Source: Paradevosia shaoguanensis
GTDB lineage: Bacteria; Pseudomonadota; Alphaproteobacteria; Rhizobiales; Devosiaceae
NCBI RefSeq assembly: GCF_016801025.1
Contig: NZ_CP068983.1
Coordinates: 2,844,501 to 2,908,500 of the forward strand
Direction of reading: 5' to 3'
DNA: 64,000 bases
Positions 1 to 8,459 of this stretch are shown piece by piece; the first letter of the stretch is position 1, and every line of letters begins with the position of its first letter. The position numbers and the translations under genes are program-made. The notes under the pieces are model-generated. The model saw nothing but the letters and a program-made list of their open reading frames with translations, was not told where the DNA came from and did no database searches.

Positions 1-1907
1 CGATGGCGCTGATCCCACGGGGCCAGCGTCAGGGTCATGAAGCCGCTGCTGGTGTTCGAGCCGAAGCCCGAGATGGAAAAGATCGACTGGATCTCGCCGG
101 AATCCCGGTAGGGCTGGAGCAGGTCTTCGATCTTGCGCATCTCGGTGCGGGTGAAGTCGAGGCTCACCGTATTGGGCGCCTGGATGCGGAGCATGATGGC
201 CGAGCGGTCCTCGGTCGGCGTCAGTTCCTGCTTGAGCGTCCCGAAGACGAGATAGGCCGAGGCGGCAAAGAGCACGGCCACGACCAGCACGGGCAGCGGG
301 TTGTTGAGGCAGAAGTGGAGCGTGCGCCGGTAGAAGCCGCCGAAGAGGTTGCCGATGAAGGAGAGCAGGCGGTGGAACCAGCCGGGCTGGCCCGTCTTGC
401 CGTGCATGTCGTCGGCATGCTTGAGCATGCGCGAAGCCAGCATTGGCCCGAGCGAGAGCGCCACCACCGCCGAGAGGCCCACGGCCATGGCGAGGGTGAA
501 GCCGAATTCGCGGAAGAGCCGCCCCGTCTGCCCGGGCAGGAACGAGAGGGGGATGAAGACCGCGGCGAGCGTGGCCGTCGTCGCGATGACGGCGAAGAAC
601 ACTTCCTGCGTGCCGAGCACCGCGGCTGCGCGCGGACCTATACCCATGCCGCGTCGTCGGACGATGTTTTCGAGCACGACAATGGCGTCGTCCACCACGA
701 GACCCGTCGCCAGCACGAGCGCGAGCAATGTGAGGATGTTGATCGAGAAGCCGGCGAGGTAGATGCCGGCCATGGCGCCGATCAGGGCCACCGGCATGGA
801 GATGGCGGGCACGAGGGTCGCGCGCCAGTCCAGCAGGAACAGGAAGATGACGCCGACCACGACGACCACCGCGATGATCAGCGAGCGCTGAACTTCCTCG
901 ATGGCGCCGTTGATGAAGACGGAGTCGTCGCTCGAAATCTTGACGTTGACGCCCGGCGGCAGCGTCGGCTGCAAGGCGGCGACGGCGGCGTGGATGCCCT
1001 GCGAAATCTGGACGGTGTTGGATTGCGCCTGGCGGATGATGCCCAGGCCGATGCCCTGCTTGCCATCCGAGCGCAGCCCGCTGGCGGCCGAGCTCGGGCC
1101 GAAGACGACGGTGGCGACATCGCCCAGCCGGGTCTTGCCCTTGATGATGAGGTTCTCGAATTCCTGGGGCGTGTTGACGTCGGCGACGGCGCGCACGTTG
1201 ATGTTCTGGTTGGCGCCGTTGATCGAGCCGGTCGGGGTATCGAAGGCGACGGTCGACAGCGCGCTGCGCACATCGGCCACCGTCAGGCCCAGGCTCGCCA
1301 GCTTCACCTGGTCGATATCAACCTGGAAGACGTTGTCCTGCGTGCCGTAGATCTGGACATCGGCCACGCCGGGCACGGCCGCGAGGCGTTCGGAGATGGT
1401 GTTGTCGACCAGGTCGGTCAGGTCGCCGATGCTCATCGTGTCCGAGGTCACGGCGAGCTGGATGATGGCGCTGGCGTTGGAATCCGCCTTGACGATGGTG
1501 GGCGCGTCCACGTTGTCCGGGAAGCGGTTGGTGATGCGCGAGAGCGCGTCGCGCACGTCGGACGTGGCGTTGTCGAGGTTGGTGCCGTCGGTGAAGCCGA
1601 TGGAGACGCGCGAATTGCCGAAGGACGAGCTCGAGGAAATCGAGGCCACGCCCGGCACGCGGGCCACTGCGCCCTCGACCACGGAGGTGATCTCGCGGTC
1701 GACGGTTTCGGCGGCGGCGCCCGAATAGGAGGTCTGGATGGAAAGCTGCGGCTGCTCGACGCTGGGCAGTTCGCGCACTTCGACGCCGAAGAAGGCGGCG
1801 ATGCCGGCGACCACGATCAGCGCGTTGATCACCACGGCCAGCACAGGGCGGCGCACGAAGAGCTGCGCCAGGACACCACCGCGTTCGTTCTGGGACTGGA
1901 TCGACAT
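1..1907 (-). CDS. RND-family efflux permease (AcrB/MexB/HAE1-like), 3' part outside window
   Basis: Inner-membrane proton-driven drug/solute exporter of the RND superfamily. The first 635 codons are visible and the C-terminal part runs off the left edge. It starts at MSIQSQNERGG, followed by a first membrane helix at about residues 20-40 (PVLAVVINALIVVAG) and a large periplasmic porter domain. TM4, near residue 405, carries the paired aspartates of the proton relay (LVVDDAIVVLENIVRR), which is diagnostic of the family. The start lies 12 nt after the stop of the adaptor gene, so the two form one operon transcribed leftwards. The substrate cannot be read from sequence. No outer-membrane channel gene is seen on the visible side. 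Confidence 0.95.
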   Translation of the reverse strand, partial: MSIQSQNERGGVLAQLFVRRPVLAVVINALIVVAGIAAFFGVEVRELPSVEQPQLSIQTSYSGAAAETVDREITSVVEGAVARVPGVASISSSSSFGNSRVSIGFTDGTNLDNATSDVRDALSRITNRFPDNVDAPTIVKADSNASAIIQLAVTSDTMSIGDLTDLVDNTISERLAAVPGVADVQIYGTQDNVFQVDIDQVKLASLGLTVADVRSALSTVAFDTPTGSINGANQNINVRAVADVNTPQEFENLIIKGKTRLGDVATVVFGPSSAASGLRSDGKQGIGLGIIRQAQSNTVQISQGIHAAVAALQPTLPPGVNVKISSDDSVFINGAIEEVQRSLIIAVVVVVGVIFLFLLDWRATLVPAISMPVALIGAMAGIYLAGFSINILTLLALVLATGLVVDDAIVVLENIVRRRGMGIGPRAAAVLGTQEVFFAVIATTATLAAVFIPLSFLPGQTGRLFREFGFTLAMAVGLSAVVALSLGPMLASRMLKHADDMHGKTGQPGWFHRLLSFIGNLFGGFYRRTLHFCLNNPLPVLVVAVLFAASAYLVFGTLKQELTPTEDRSAIMLRIQAPNTVSLDFTRTEMRKIEDLLQPYRDSGEIQSIFSISGFGSNTSSGFMTLTLAPWDQRH

Positions 1908-1919
1908 GACGAGGCCCCG

Positions 1920-3227
1920 TTACTGCTGTGCCGCTGCTGCGGGCTGGCCGTTCCGCTGCTGGCGGCCCTGGCCCTCAGCGCCCTGGCCGTTATTGCCCTG
2001 GCCGGCGACGGCGTTCTGGCTGTCGCCGCCCTGACCCTGCGGGGTCTGGCCCAGCACGCGCACGGCCGCTCCGTCGGAAAGCTGTAGCACGCCTTCGGTT
2101 ACCACTTGCTCGCCTTCCTTGACGTCGCCGGTAACAAGTACGCCATCGCTGTTGCGCTGGACGATCTGCACCAGGCCCTTGCCGACCTTGCCGTCGGCGA
2201 GCTTCCACACATAGGGACCCTGGGCCGACCATTGCACGGCCAGCGGGTCGACGCTGGCGAATTGCTCGCCGGGGAAGCCGAGCGTGACCGAATAGGACAT
2301 GCCGGCGCGCATCGCCTTGTTGTCGTTAGGGATGAGCGCCTGCACCTGCAGGGTGCGGCTCGCCTGGTCGACGCGGTTGTCAATGGCGTTGACCTTGCCC
2401 TCGAAGTTCTGGCCGGGCAGGGCGGTGGCGCTGGCCTCGACCGGCATGCCGGCGGTGATCAGCGGCGCGAAGCGCTCGGGCACCCAGAAGGTGACGAGAA
2501 GCTGGCTGTCGTCCTCGATGGTGGTCACGGGGGTATTGGCGTTGAGATAGTTGCCCGGCGTCACCTGCATCAGGCCGACTGTGCCGGCGATCGGGGCGAC
2601 GATCGAACGGCGATCCAGCGCCAGCTTGGCATTGCGGAAATCGAGCTCGGCCTGGTCGTTGGCAAGCTGCGCGGCGGTCAGCGCGGCGGCCGAAACCGAA
2701 TTGGATTTCTGGAGCTCGGTGCTGCGCGCCAGCGCATCGGCGGCGTTCTTGGCGGCGAGCGAGGCCTTGTCGAAGGCGATCTGCTCGGCCTGCGCATCGA
2801 GATGGCCGATGACGTCACCGGACTTGACGCTGTCGCCCGGCGCCACAAGCAGCTCGGTCAGCGTGCCGCCCGAGGGCGAGGTCACCGTCACCGAATGGAT
2901 GGCCGAGCCATCGCCGATGGCGGTGAGCTTGTTGTTGATGATGGCGGTGGTCACCGGCTTGGTCGCCACCGTGATGGCGCGCGCGCCGCCACCGCCGAAG
3001 CGCTGGCCGCCGCCGGCACCCTGGCCGCCTGCGCCCTGCTGGCCGCCCTGGCCGGCGCGCGGCTGTCCGCCCGCGCCTGCGGTCTGGCTGTCGGCCTGCT
3101 GGGTGGCGTCGCCGGGAAGGTTGATCCCGATCCGCGCCAGATTTTCACGCGCACCGGGCACGAAGAAAATGTAGCCGGCAACCGCCAGGACCACGACAAC
3201 AATGGTGATGAGCAGTTGCTTGAGCAA
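1920..3227 (-). CDS. RND efflux periplasmic adaptor subunit (AcrA/MexA-like)
   Basis: Membrane-fusion protein of 435 aa that would link the RND permease encoded just downstream to an outer-membrane channel. An N-terminal membrane anchor (LLITIVVVVLAVAGYIFFV, about 5-23) precedes a Gly/Gln-rich low-complexity linker at about 48-82. After this come the lipoyl/barrel-sandwich halves (GGTLTELLVAPGDSVKSGD and RRSIVAPIAGTVGLMQVTPG), separated by a short alpha-hairpin at about 150-190, then beta-barrel and membrane-proximal domains. The C-terminus is another Gly/Gln-rich tail, longer than usual. No lipobox cysteine is visible, so anchoring is probably by the N-terminal helix. First gene of the two-gene operon. 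Confidence 0.93.
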   Translation of the reverse strand: MLKQLLITIVVVVLAVAGYIFFVPGARENLARIGINLPGDATQQADSQTAGAGGQPRAGQGGQQGAGGQGAGGGQRFGGGGARAITVATKPVTTAIINNKLTAIGDGSAIHSVTVTSPSGGTLTELLVAPGDSVKSGDVIGHLDAQAEQIAFDKASLAAKNAADALARSTELQKSNSVSAAALTAAQLANDQAELDFRNAKLALDRRSIVAPIAGTVGLMQVTPGNYLNANTPVTTIEDDSQLLVTFWVPERFAPLITAGMPVEASATALPGQNFEGKVNAIDNRVDQASRTLQVQALIPNDNKAMRAGMSYSVTLGFPGEQFASVDPLAVQWSAQGPYVWKLADGKVGKGLVQIVQRNSDGVLVTGDVKEGEQVVTEGVLQLSDGAAVRVLGQTPQGQGGDSQNAVAGQGNNGQGAEGQGRQQRNGQPAAAAQQ

Positions 3228-3292
3228 GCTGGTATTCCTCGTTCCTGGAGGCCCCGTTTACAGCGGCCGTCTGGCGGGCGCCTTCGGGCCAC

Positions 3293-3356
3293 CCGCGATT
3301 TACTCGAATGGTAGAAAAAGTAGCAGCGCCACAAGGCGCTGCACGTTAAATCGCGG
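3293..3356 (-). terminator. Intrinsic terminator of sseA, bracketed by a 10-bp inverted repeat
   Basis: Read leftwards, GCAGCGCC-TTGT-GGCGCTGC (3342-3323) is followed by TACTTTTTCT, a classic rho-independent terminator for the sulfurtransferase gene. It is bracketed by perfect 10-bp inverted arms CCGCGATTTA (3293-3302) and TAAATCGCGG (3347-3356). These lie in the promoter region of the RND operon and could be regulator half-sites or an outer stem. Confidence 0.75.
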
Positions 3357-3384
3357 TAAGCTGTGTTAAAGCCCGGGCGTTGGC

Positions 3385-4221
3385 CTACTTTTCGACCGGG
3401 GTCGAAGCGTCCCCGCCCCATTCCGTCCACGAGCCGTCATAGACCGAAACGTCCTTGGCGCCTGCCACTTCCAGTGCCAAAGCCAGGGTCGAGGCGGTGA
3501 TGCCCGAGCCGCACGAGGTAGTGATCGGCTGCGACAGTTCGACGCCGCGTTCGGCAAAGAGCGCCTGGAGGTTCGCGGCCGGCTTGAGGAGGCCATTTTC
3601 GGTGAGCAGGCCCACCGGCACATTGCCGCTGCCGGGGATATGCCCCGAGCGAATCCCGGCCCGTGGCTCCGGCTCCGTCCCCGCAAACCGCCCGGCGGGG
3701 CGGGCATCCAGGACCTTCCGGGCCCTGGTTTCGAGGTTGTCGCGCATCTGGGCAATCGAGCGCACATTTTCAGGATGGAAGTGCGGCGTGAAAACGCGCG
3801 GCTCGATCTTCGGCTCGCCACTTTCCAGCGGCCGGCCCTCGGCGCGCCACTTCGCGCCGCCGCCTTCGAGGATTCTTACATCCCGCGCACCCATGGTGCG
3901 GAACGTCCACAAGGCCCGCGGGGCAGAGAACAGGCCGCTTTCGTCGTAGACCACGATGGTCTGGTCGCTGCCGATCCCAAGCGCTCCGACCATGCGCGCA
4001 AAATCCTCCGGCGTCGGCAGCATGTGCGGCAGGTCGGTGGTCTTGTCGGCTACACCATCGATATCGAAGAACACCGCCCCAGGCAGATGGCTCTGGAGGA
4101 ACTCCCCGGCCGGATCGCGCTTGGCCGCCGGCATGTACCAGCTCGCATCGACCAGCGCGATCGAGGGCGAATGGAGGTTGGCGGCAAGCCATTCGGTAGT
4201 GACGAAGGGGGCAGGGGACAT
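3385..4221 (-). CDS. sseA: 3-mercaptopyruvate sulfurtransferase (two-domain rhodanese)
   Basis: Predicted cytosolic enzyme of 278 aa that transfers sulfur from 3-mercaptopyruvate (or thiosulfate) to thiol or cyanide acceptors. It has two rhodanese domains: an inactive N-terminal one (about 10-130; WLAANLHSPSIALVDASWYM) and a catalytic C-terminal one (about 155-275) with the active-site loop CGSGITA and Cys237. The GSGxT loop fits mercaptopyruvate sulfurtransferases better than thiosulfate rhodaneses. I chose the ATG at 4221 (MSPAPFVTTEWL) because the frame upstream of it runs into the palindromic repeat at 4298-4418 and looks non-coding. It stands alone, ending in the terminator before the RND operon. 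Confidence 0.93.
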   Translation of the reverse strand: MSPAPFVTTEWLAANLHSPSIALVDASWYMPAAKRDPAGEFLQSHLPGAVFFDIDGVADKTTDLPHMLPTPEDFARMVGALGIGSDQTIVVYDESGLFSAPRALWTFRTMGARDVRILEGGGAKWRAEGRPLESGEPKIEPRVFTPHFHPENVRSIAQMRDNLETRARKVLDARPAGRFAGTEPEPRAGIRSGHIPGSGNVPVGLLTENGLLKPAANLQALFAERGVELSQPITTSCGSGITASTLALALEVAGAKDVSVYDGSWTEWGGDASTPVEK

Positions 4222-4297
4222 ACGGGGAGACTCCAATGGTGGAGCGAGGATAGGGGCGCGGAGGGGAGATGCAAGGGGCCGGATGGAGTACTTGGCT

Positions 4298-4418
4298 CTC
4301 CCCCCTCCCAGCCTCCCCCGCAAGGGGGGAGGTGCTAACCGTGGTCGTGGGACGGGTCGTTCACCAGAAACTGGATCGAAACACCTCCCCCCTTGCGGGG
4401 GAGGCTGGGAGGGGGGAG
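4298..4418. repeat. Long inverted repeat of two C/G-rich palindromic units
   Basis: Two perfectly complementary 37-nt arms (4298-4334 and 4382-4418) flank a 47-nt spacer. Each arm is itself a palindrome, built around CCTCCCCC-GCAA-GGGGGGAGG. The element fills the gap between the start of sseA and the end of the importer ATPase gene. It looks like a REP/BIME-type intergenic repeat. It could also act as a terminator for the importer operon, which ends at 4462. Confidence 0.85.
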
Positions 4419-4461
4419 CTACGCACACCATGCTCACCGCACTCCCACAGCGCCCGCCGTC

Positions 4462-5526
4462 CTAATTCAACAGCAGCACATCGCTCGAATTGATCGAGAC
4501 CCTCACCCGCTCGTTGAGTGCAGGCAGCGGCGTTCTCTGGTCGTTGAACGTATCGAGGTTCACCGAATTGCGGCCCAGGTCCACCCGCAGCCGGATCACC
4601 GAGCCGAGGAAGTTTACCTCCGACACGGTGCCTTCGAGTTCGATATCCTGCCCGTTCGGCTTGCCCAGGCTCACCGCCTCGGGCCGCAGGGTCAGCGAGA
4701 TCGGGGTGTTGGTGGCGATGTCGGCCGGCAGCGTGGCCAGAACCGCGTCCTGCCCGTCGATCGAGATCCGCCGCGAAGGCGCATCGGTCACCGTGGCCTC
4801 GATGGTGTTGAGCGTGCCGACGAACTGGGCCACGAACCGGGTCTGCGGCCGGTTGTAGATTTCGAACGGGGCGCCGACCTGTTCGACGTGCCCGGCATTC
4901 ATCACCACGATGCGGTCCGAGATCGAAAGCGCTTCTTCCTGGTCGTGGGTCACGAACACGGTCGTTATGCCGAGGTCGCGCTGGATGGCGCGGATTTCCT
5001 GGCGGAGCGAGACGCGGATCTTGGCGTCGAGCGCCGAGAGCGGTTCGTCGAGCAGCAGCATGCGCGGACGCGGCGCGAGCGCTCGGGCGAGTGCCACGCG
5101 CTGCTGCTGGCCGCCCGAAAGCTCGAAGGGGTAGCGCTTGTTGTAGCCGGCGAGGCCGATGAGCTTGAGCATCTCCTCGACACGTGCCGATCGCTCTTCC
5201 TTGCCGACGCCGGCGACCTTGAGCCCGAAGGCGACGTTGTCGGCGACGTTCATGTTGGGGAAGAGCGCATAGGCCTGGAACACCATGCCGATCTTGCGCT
5301 GGTTCGGGTTGAGGTCGGTAATGTCCTTGCCGTCGACGATGATGCGGCCCGTGGTCGGGCGTTCGAAGCCGGCGATCATGCGCAGGATCGTGGTCTTGCC
5401 GCAGCCGGACGGACCGAGGAGCGAGATGAACTCGCCCTTGGCGAAGGCGAGGTCGACGCCGTGGATCACGGTGTTCTCGCCGAATTTCTTGACGATGCTG
5501 TCGATCTGGAGGAACGGCTCGGCCAT
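4462..5526 (-). CDS. ABC importer ATPase (PotA/FbpC-like)
   Basis: Cytoplasmic ATP-hydrolysing subunit, 354 aa. Walker A is GPSGCGKTT (38-46), the signature is LSGGQQQR (about 136-143), Walker B is MLLLDEP (about 156-162), and a C-terminal TOBE-type regulatory region follows from about 280. Sequence style is that of the polyamine/iron/phosphonate (MOI/CUT1-like) importers. It is the last gene of the operon SBP-permease-permease-ATPase, and its ATG overlaps the preceding stop codon by one base (TGATG). Substrate is unknown, but the PhoB box in front of the operon favours a phosphorus-containing ligand such as a phosphonate or organophosphate. Confidence 0.93.
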   Translation of the reverse strand: MAEPFLQIDSIVKKFGENTVIHGVDLAFAKGEFISLLGPSGCGKTTILRMIAGFERPTTGRIIVDGKDITDLNPNQRKIGMVFQAYALFPNMNVADNVAFGLKVAGVGKEERSARVEEMLKLIGLAGYNKRYPFELSGGQQQRVALARALAPRPRMLLLDEPLSALDAKIRVSLRQEIRAIQRDLGITTVFVTHDQEEALSISDRIVVMNAGHVEQVGAPFEIYNRPQTRFVAQFVGTLNTIEATVTDAPSRRISIDGQDAVLATLPADIATNTPISLTLRPEAVSLGKPNGQDIELEGTVSEVNFLGSVIRLRVDLGRNSVNLDTFNDQRTPLPALNERVRVSINSSDVLLLN

Positions 5527-6329
5527 CAATCGGTCCTGGCGGCTGTCTTGGGGGCAAAGCGGGCGAGCAGCTGGATCATGCCCATCGCGCCCCAGGTGAA
5601 AACGAAGGAGATGATCGCCAGGGCCGCCGGCTCGAAGGCGCGGTTGGCGCCCACGTTCTGCAGGTAGGGGCCGAAGGCCGGGCGGTTGAGGAGGCTGGCA
5701 ATGGTGAACTCGCCCATGACGATGGCGAGCGTCAGGAAGGCGCCGGAGAGCACCGCCACGATGATGTTGGGGAAGATCACCCGCGTAATGATCGTCCACT
5801 GGTTGGCGCCGAGGATATTGGCGGCTTCGGTCAGCGTCTGCACGTCGATGGTGCGCAGGCCCGTATCGACGGCGCGATACATATAGGGCAGCGCCAACGC
5901 CACATAGCCGAAGGTCAGGAGGATATCGGTGCCAAGGCCGCTGCTGGTCAGCGGCAGCCAGCTCGATGAATTGTAGAGCTTGATATAGCCGAAGACGAGA
6001 ATGATCGCCGGGATGATGAGCGGCAGGAGCGTGACGAACTCGATGATCGGGCGCAGCGCCGGCAGCCGCAGGCGGACGAGATAAGCGGCGGGCACGACGA
6101 TGAAGATGCCGACCAGGATCGCAGCCAGACCGACGAAGAGCGAATAGAGGAATGTCGCCTGGAAGCGGCCGTCCGAGAAGACGTTGATATAGGCGTCGAA
6201 CGTGTAGCCCTCGCGGCGTATGCGCAGCGAGAACTCGAAGGTCGCCAGCAGCGGCACGAGGAAATAGGCGGCGCCCAGGGCGAAGATCACCCAGGCCCAA
6301 AGTCTGCCGCGCGGCTTCATTTGAGCCAC
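5526..6329 (-). CDS. ABC importer permease (PotC-like)
   Basis: Inner-membrane permease of 267 aa, binding-protein-dependent transport type. A first helix (WVIFALGAAYFLVPLLATF) precedes about five more hydrophobic segments. The EAA-like coupling loop lies in the middle (EAANILGANQWTIITRVIFP), with the conserved EAA..G pattern that docks onto the ATPase. The start overlaps the end of the upstream permease by 13 nt and the stop overlaps the ATPase start by 1 nt. Tight translational coupling of the four-gene importer operon is likely. Confidence 0.92.
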   Translation of the reverse strand: MAQMKPRGRLWAWVIFALGAAYFLVPLLATFEFSLRIRREGYTFDAYINVFSDGRFQATFLYSLFVGLAAILVGIFIVVPAAYLVRLRLPALRPIIEFVTLLPLIIPAIILVFGYIKLYNSSSWLPLTSSGLGTDILLTFGYVALALPYMYRAVDTGLRTIDVQTLTEAANILGANQWTIITRVIFPNIIVAVLSGAFLTLAIVMGEFTIASLLNRPAFGPYLQNVGANRAFEPAALAIISFVFTWGAMGMIQLLARFAPKTAARTD

Positions 6330-7264
6330 CTTTCGGCACGCGTCCGCACCACGAGATAAAGGACGTTAGCCACAGCCGTCACCACGATCATGCCGAGCGC
6401 CAGCGCCGCACCGAGGCCGGGATTGTGCAGCACGTCGCCACGGATCTGCGCATAGAGCAGGATCGGCACGATGTTGAGTGAGGAGCCGGTCAGCGCATAG
6501 GCTGTGGCGATGGCGCCGAAGGCATTGGCGAAGAGCAGCGAGAGTGTGCCGAGGAGGTTGGGCCAGAGCACCGGCAGGCCGACATAGCGCCAGAACTGCC
6601 AGGGCGTGGCGCCAAGGGTTGCGGCTGCCTCACCCCATTCCTTCTTCAGCCCATCGATTGCCGGAGCGATGATGAGGATCATCAGCGGGATCTGGAAGTA
6701 GAGATAGGTGATGGTGAGGCCCCAGAAACTGAGGATATTGAAGCCCGCCCGATAGATATCGATGCCCACCAGCTTGAGCACGATGGTGACAAGGCCGAGT
6801 CGCCCGAGTGTGGCGAGGAAGGCGAAAGCCAGCGGGATGCCGGCGAAGTTGGAGGCGACGCCCGAGAAGGTCAGCACCGCCGAGCGAATACCTTCGGGCA
6901 GGCGTCCGCGGATCAGCGCCAGGGCGATGATAAGGCCGATGAGGGCGCCGAGCGCGGCCGAAGCAGCGGAGACGCGGATCGATATCCAGAACGAGGCAAT
7001 GATCTGGGGCGTGCCCAGATCGATTATGTTCTGGAAGGTGAAGTTGCCGGCGTCATCGACGAAGGCGGCGCCGACGAGGAACAGGGTCGGCGCGAAAAGG
7101 AACATCACTGCGAAAAGCAGGAAAGGCACGACCCCGAGCAGTTCGGTCAGCCGCATGCCGGCGAAGACGCTCAAGGGGTTGCGCGAAGTGGCCGCAACCG
7201 GCCCGGATTTCTCCGGGCCGGCGCGGTTGGCGATAGTGCCGGAAGCGTCCGTATTACTGGACAT
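6317..7264 (-). CDS. ABC importer permease (PotB-like)
   Basis: First permease of the importer, 315 aa. A hydrophilic N-terminal extension of about 30 residues (MSSNTDASGTIANRAGPEKS) is followed by about six membrane helices (LLGVVPFLLFAVMFLFAPTL and onwards). The EAA coupling loop appears as EAAATLGATPWQFWRYVGLP. The gene begins 11 nt before the end of the binding-protein gene. That overlap is unusual, because SBP genes are normally separated from permeases by a stem-loop that lets them be made in excess. Confidence 0.92.
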   Translation of the reverse strand: MSSNTDASGTIANRAGPEKSGPVAATSRNPLSVFAGMRLTELLGVVPFLLFAVMFLFAPTLFLVGAAFVDDAGNFTFQNIIDLGTPQIIASFWISIRVSAASAALGALIGLIIALALIRGRLPEGIRSAVLTFSGVASNFAGIPLAFAFLATLGRLGLVTIVLKLVGIDIYRAGFNILSFWGLTITYLYFQIPLMILIIAPAIDGLKKEWGEAAATLGATPWQFWRYVGLPVLWPNLLGTLSLLFANAFGAIATAYALTGSSLNIVPILLYAQIRGDVLHNPGLGAALALGMIVVTAVANVLYLVVRTRAERWLK

Positions 7265-8363
7265 TGGCCCCTACGACAGAATCCCAATCCTTGGTGATGA
7301 TCGCCTTGGCGGCGTTCTGGTCGTCCACGGTCGGGAACACGGCCTTGGCATAGGCTTCGGCCGGCGGAAGCGCGGCGAGCAGCTCCTGCGGGACCTTGCC
7401 GTTCTGGGCCAGGTCGTTGAAGCGGATCGGGTGGCAATAGCCCTTGAGCCAGCCGAGCTGACCTTCGTCCGAATAGAGGTATTCCATCCAGAGCTTGGCG
7501 GCATTGGGGTGCGGTGCGAAGGCCGAGATGGCCTGGACGTAGACACCGGCGAGCACGGCATCGGACGGCACGATCACTTCGGCCTTGGGATTACCGGCAA
7601 AGCCATCGCGCCAGGCGAGGGCGTTGTAGTCCCAGGCGATCACGATCGGGGTGGTGCCCTGGGCGAGCGAAGCGGCCTTGCCGATCACGGGCACGAAATT
7701 GCCCTTGCTCTGCACGTCGCCGAAGAACTTGAGGCCGAGATTGGCGGCGTCTTCAGCGGTCTTGGCGCCATTGGCGAGGCCGGCGGCGTAGACGCTCTGG
7801 ATGGCCTGGGCGGAAGCGCGCGGATCGCCGGCGAGGGCAACCTGGTTGGCGTAGTCGGCACCGGTGAGCTCGGCCCACGAGGTCGGGGCCTTGGCGACGA
7901 GGTCGCTGTTCACGAGGAAGGCCATCACGCCGTAATAGTCGCCGTACCAGTAGCCGTCGGCGTCCTTGGCGTCAGCCGGGATCGAGTCCCAGGTCGAAAC
8001 CTTGTAGGGCTGGATCAGGCCGTCGGCCTTGGCCGAGGGGCCGAACGGCAGGCCGACGTCGATCACGTCCGGAGCGCCTTCGCCCTTGTTGTCCTTGTTT
8101 GCCTTGATGGCTTCGATTTCGTCGGCCGAACCGGCGTCGGGGTTCAGCTCGTTGACGGTGATACCGGGGTACTTGGCCTTGAAACCATCGATGACGGCGC
8201 CATAACCGCACCAGTCGTGCGGCAGGGCGATGACGGTGAGCTGGCCTTCACCCTTTGCAGCTTCGTAAAGCGCATTGAGGTCGGTCTGAGCGAATGACGG
8301 GGCAGCCGAAGCGATGAGCGCTACGACCGATACCGACACGACACACGCTTTCTGGAAAGTCAT
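7254..8363 (-). CDS. ABC importer periplasmic substrate-binding protein, family 1
   Basis: Periplasmic solute-binding protein of 369 aa. A clear Sec signal peptide (residues 1-25, ending SAAPSFAQ) precedes a two-lobed family-1 fold (EGQLTVIALPHDWCGYGAVI; WYGDYYGVMAFLVNS). It resembles the binding proteins of Fe3+, polyamine and 2-aminoethylphosphonate importers, and I cannot assign a ligand from sequence. I chose the ATG at 8363 because it directly precedes the signal peptide and has a GGAG/GCAGG ribosome site. A PhoB box lies about 80-96 nt upstream, suggesting induction by phosphate starvation. First gene of the operon. Confidence 0.92.
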   Translation of the reverse strand: MTFQKACVVSVSVVALIASAAPSFAQTDLNALYEAAKGEGQLTVIALPHDWCGYGAVIDGFKAKYPGITVNELNPDAGSADEIEAIKANKDNKGEGAPDVIDVGLPFGPSAKADGLIQPYKVSTWDSIPADAKDADGYWYGDYYGVMAFLVNSDLVAKAPTSWAELTGADYANQVALAGDPRASAQAIQSVYAAGLANGAKTAEDAANLGLKFFGDVQSKGNFVPVIGKAASLAQGTTPIVIAWDYNALAWRDGFAGNPKAEVIVPSDAVLAGVYVQAISAFAPHPNAAKLWMEYLYSDEGQLGWLKGYCHPIRFNDLAQNGKVPQELLAALPPAEAYAKAVFPTVDDQNAAKAIITKDWDSVVGANVQ

Positions 8364-8441
8364 CCTGCGTCTCCATGTTGTTATGTCTTGGTGACTTATT
8401 GTCAGTGTCGCCAAAGGACCGCGGCTGCTTACGTTTGCCTC

Positions 8442-8459
8442 ATGACACTCGCGTGACAG
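8442..8459 (-). promoter_or_regulatory. PhoB box in front of the ABC importer operon
   Basis: Read towards the importer, the site is CTGTCAC-GCGA-GTGTCAT. It is two 7-nt direct repeats spaced 4 nt apart, each matching 6 of 7 positions of the PhoB consensus CTGTCAT. It begins 79 nt upstream of the binding-protein ATG, a suitable distance for PhoB activation. The -10 element is not obvious. Confidence 0.7.

Noticed and set aside
3-2087. A 694-codon open frame on the plus strand opposite the RND operon
   Set aside because: It is antisense to strongly recognisable RND permease and adaptor sequence, and its product is a low-complexity string of charged residues. It results from high GC in the third codon position.
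4462-6339. A single 625-codon frame running through ATPase and permease genes
   Set aside because: The first half is the permease region read in the wrong frame. The true products are two separate proteins with an overlapping stop/start (TGATG at about 5526).
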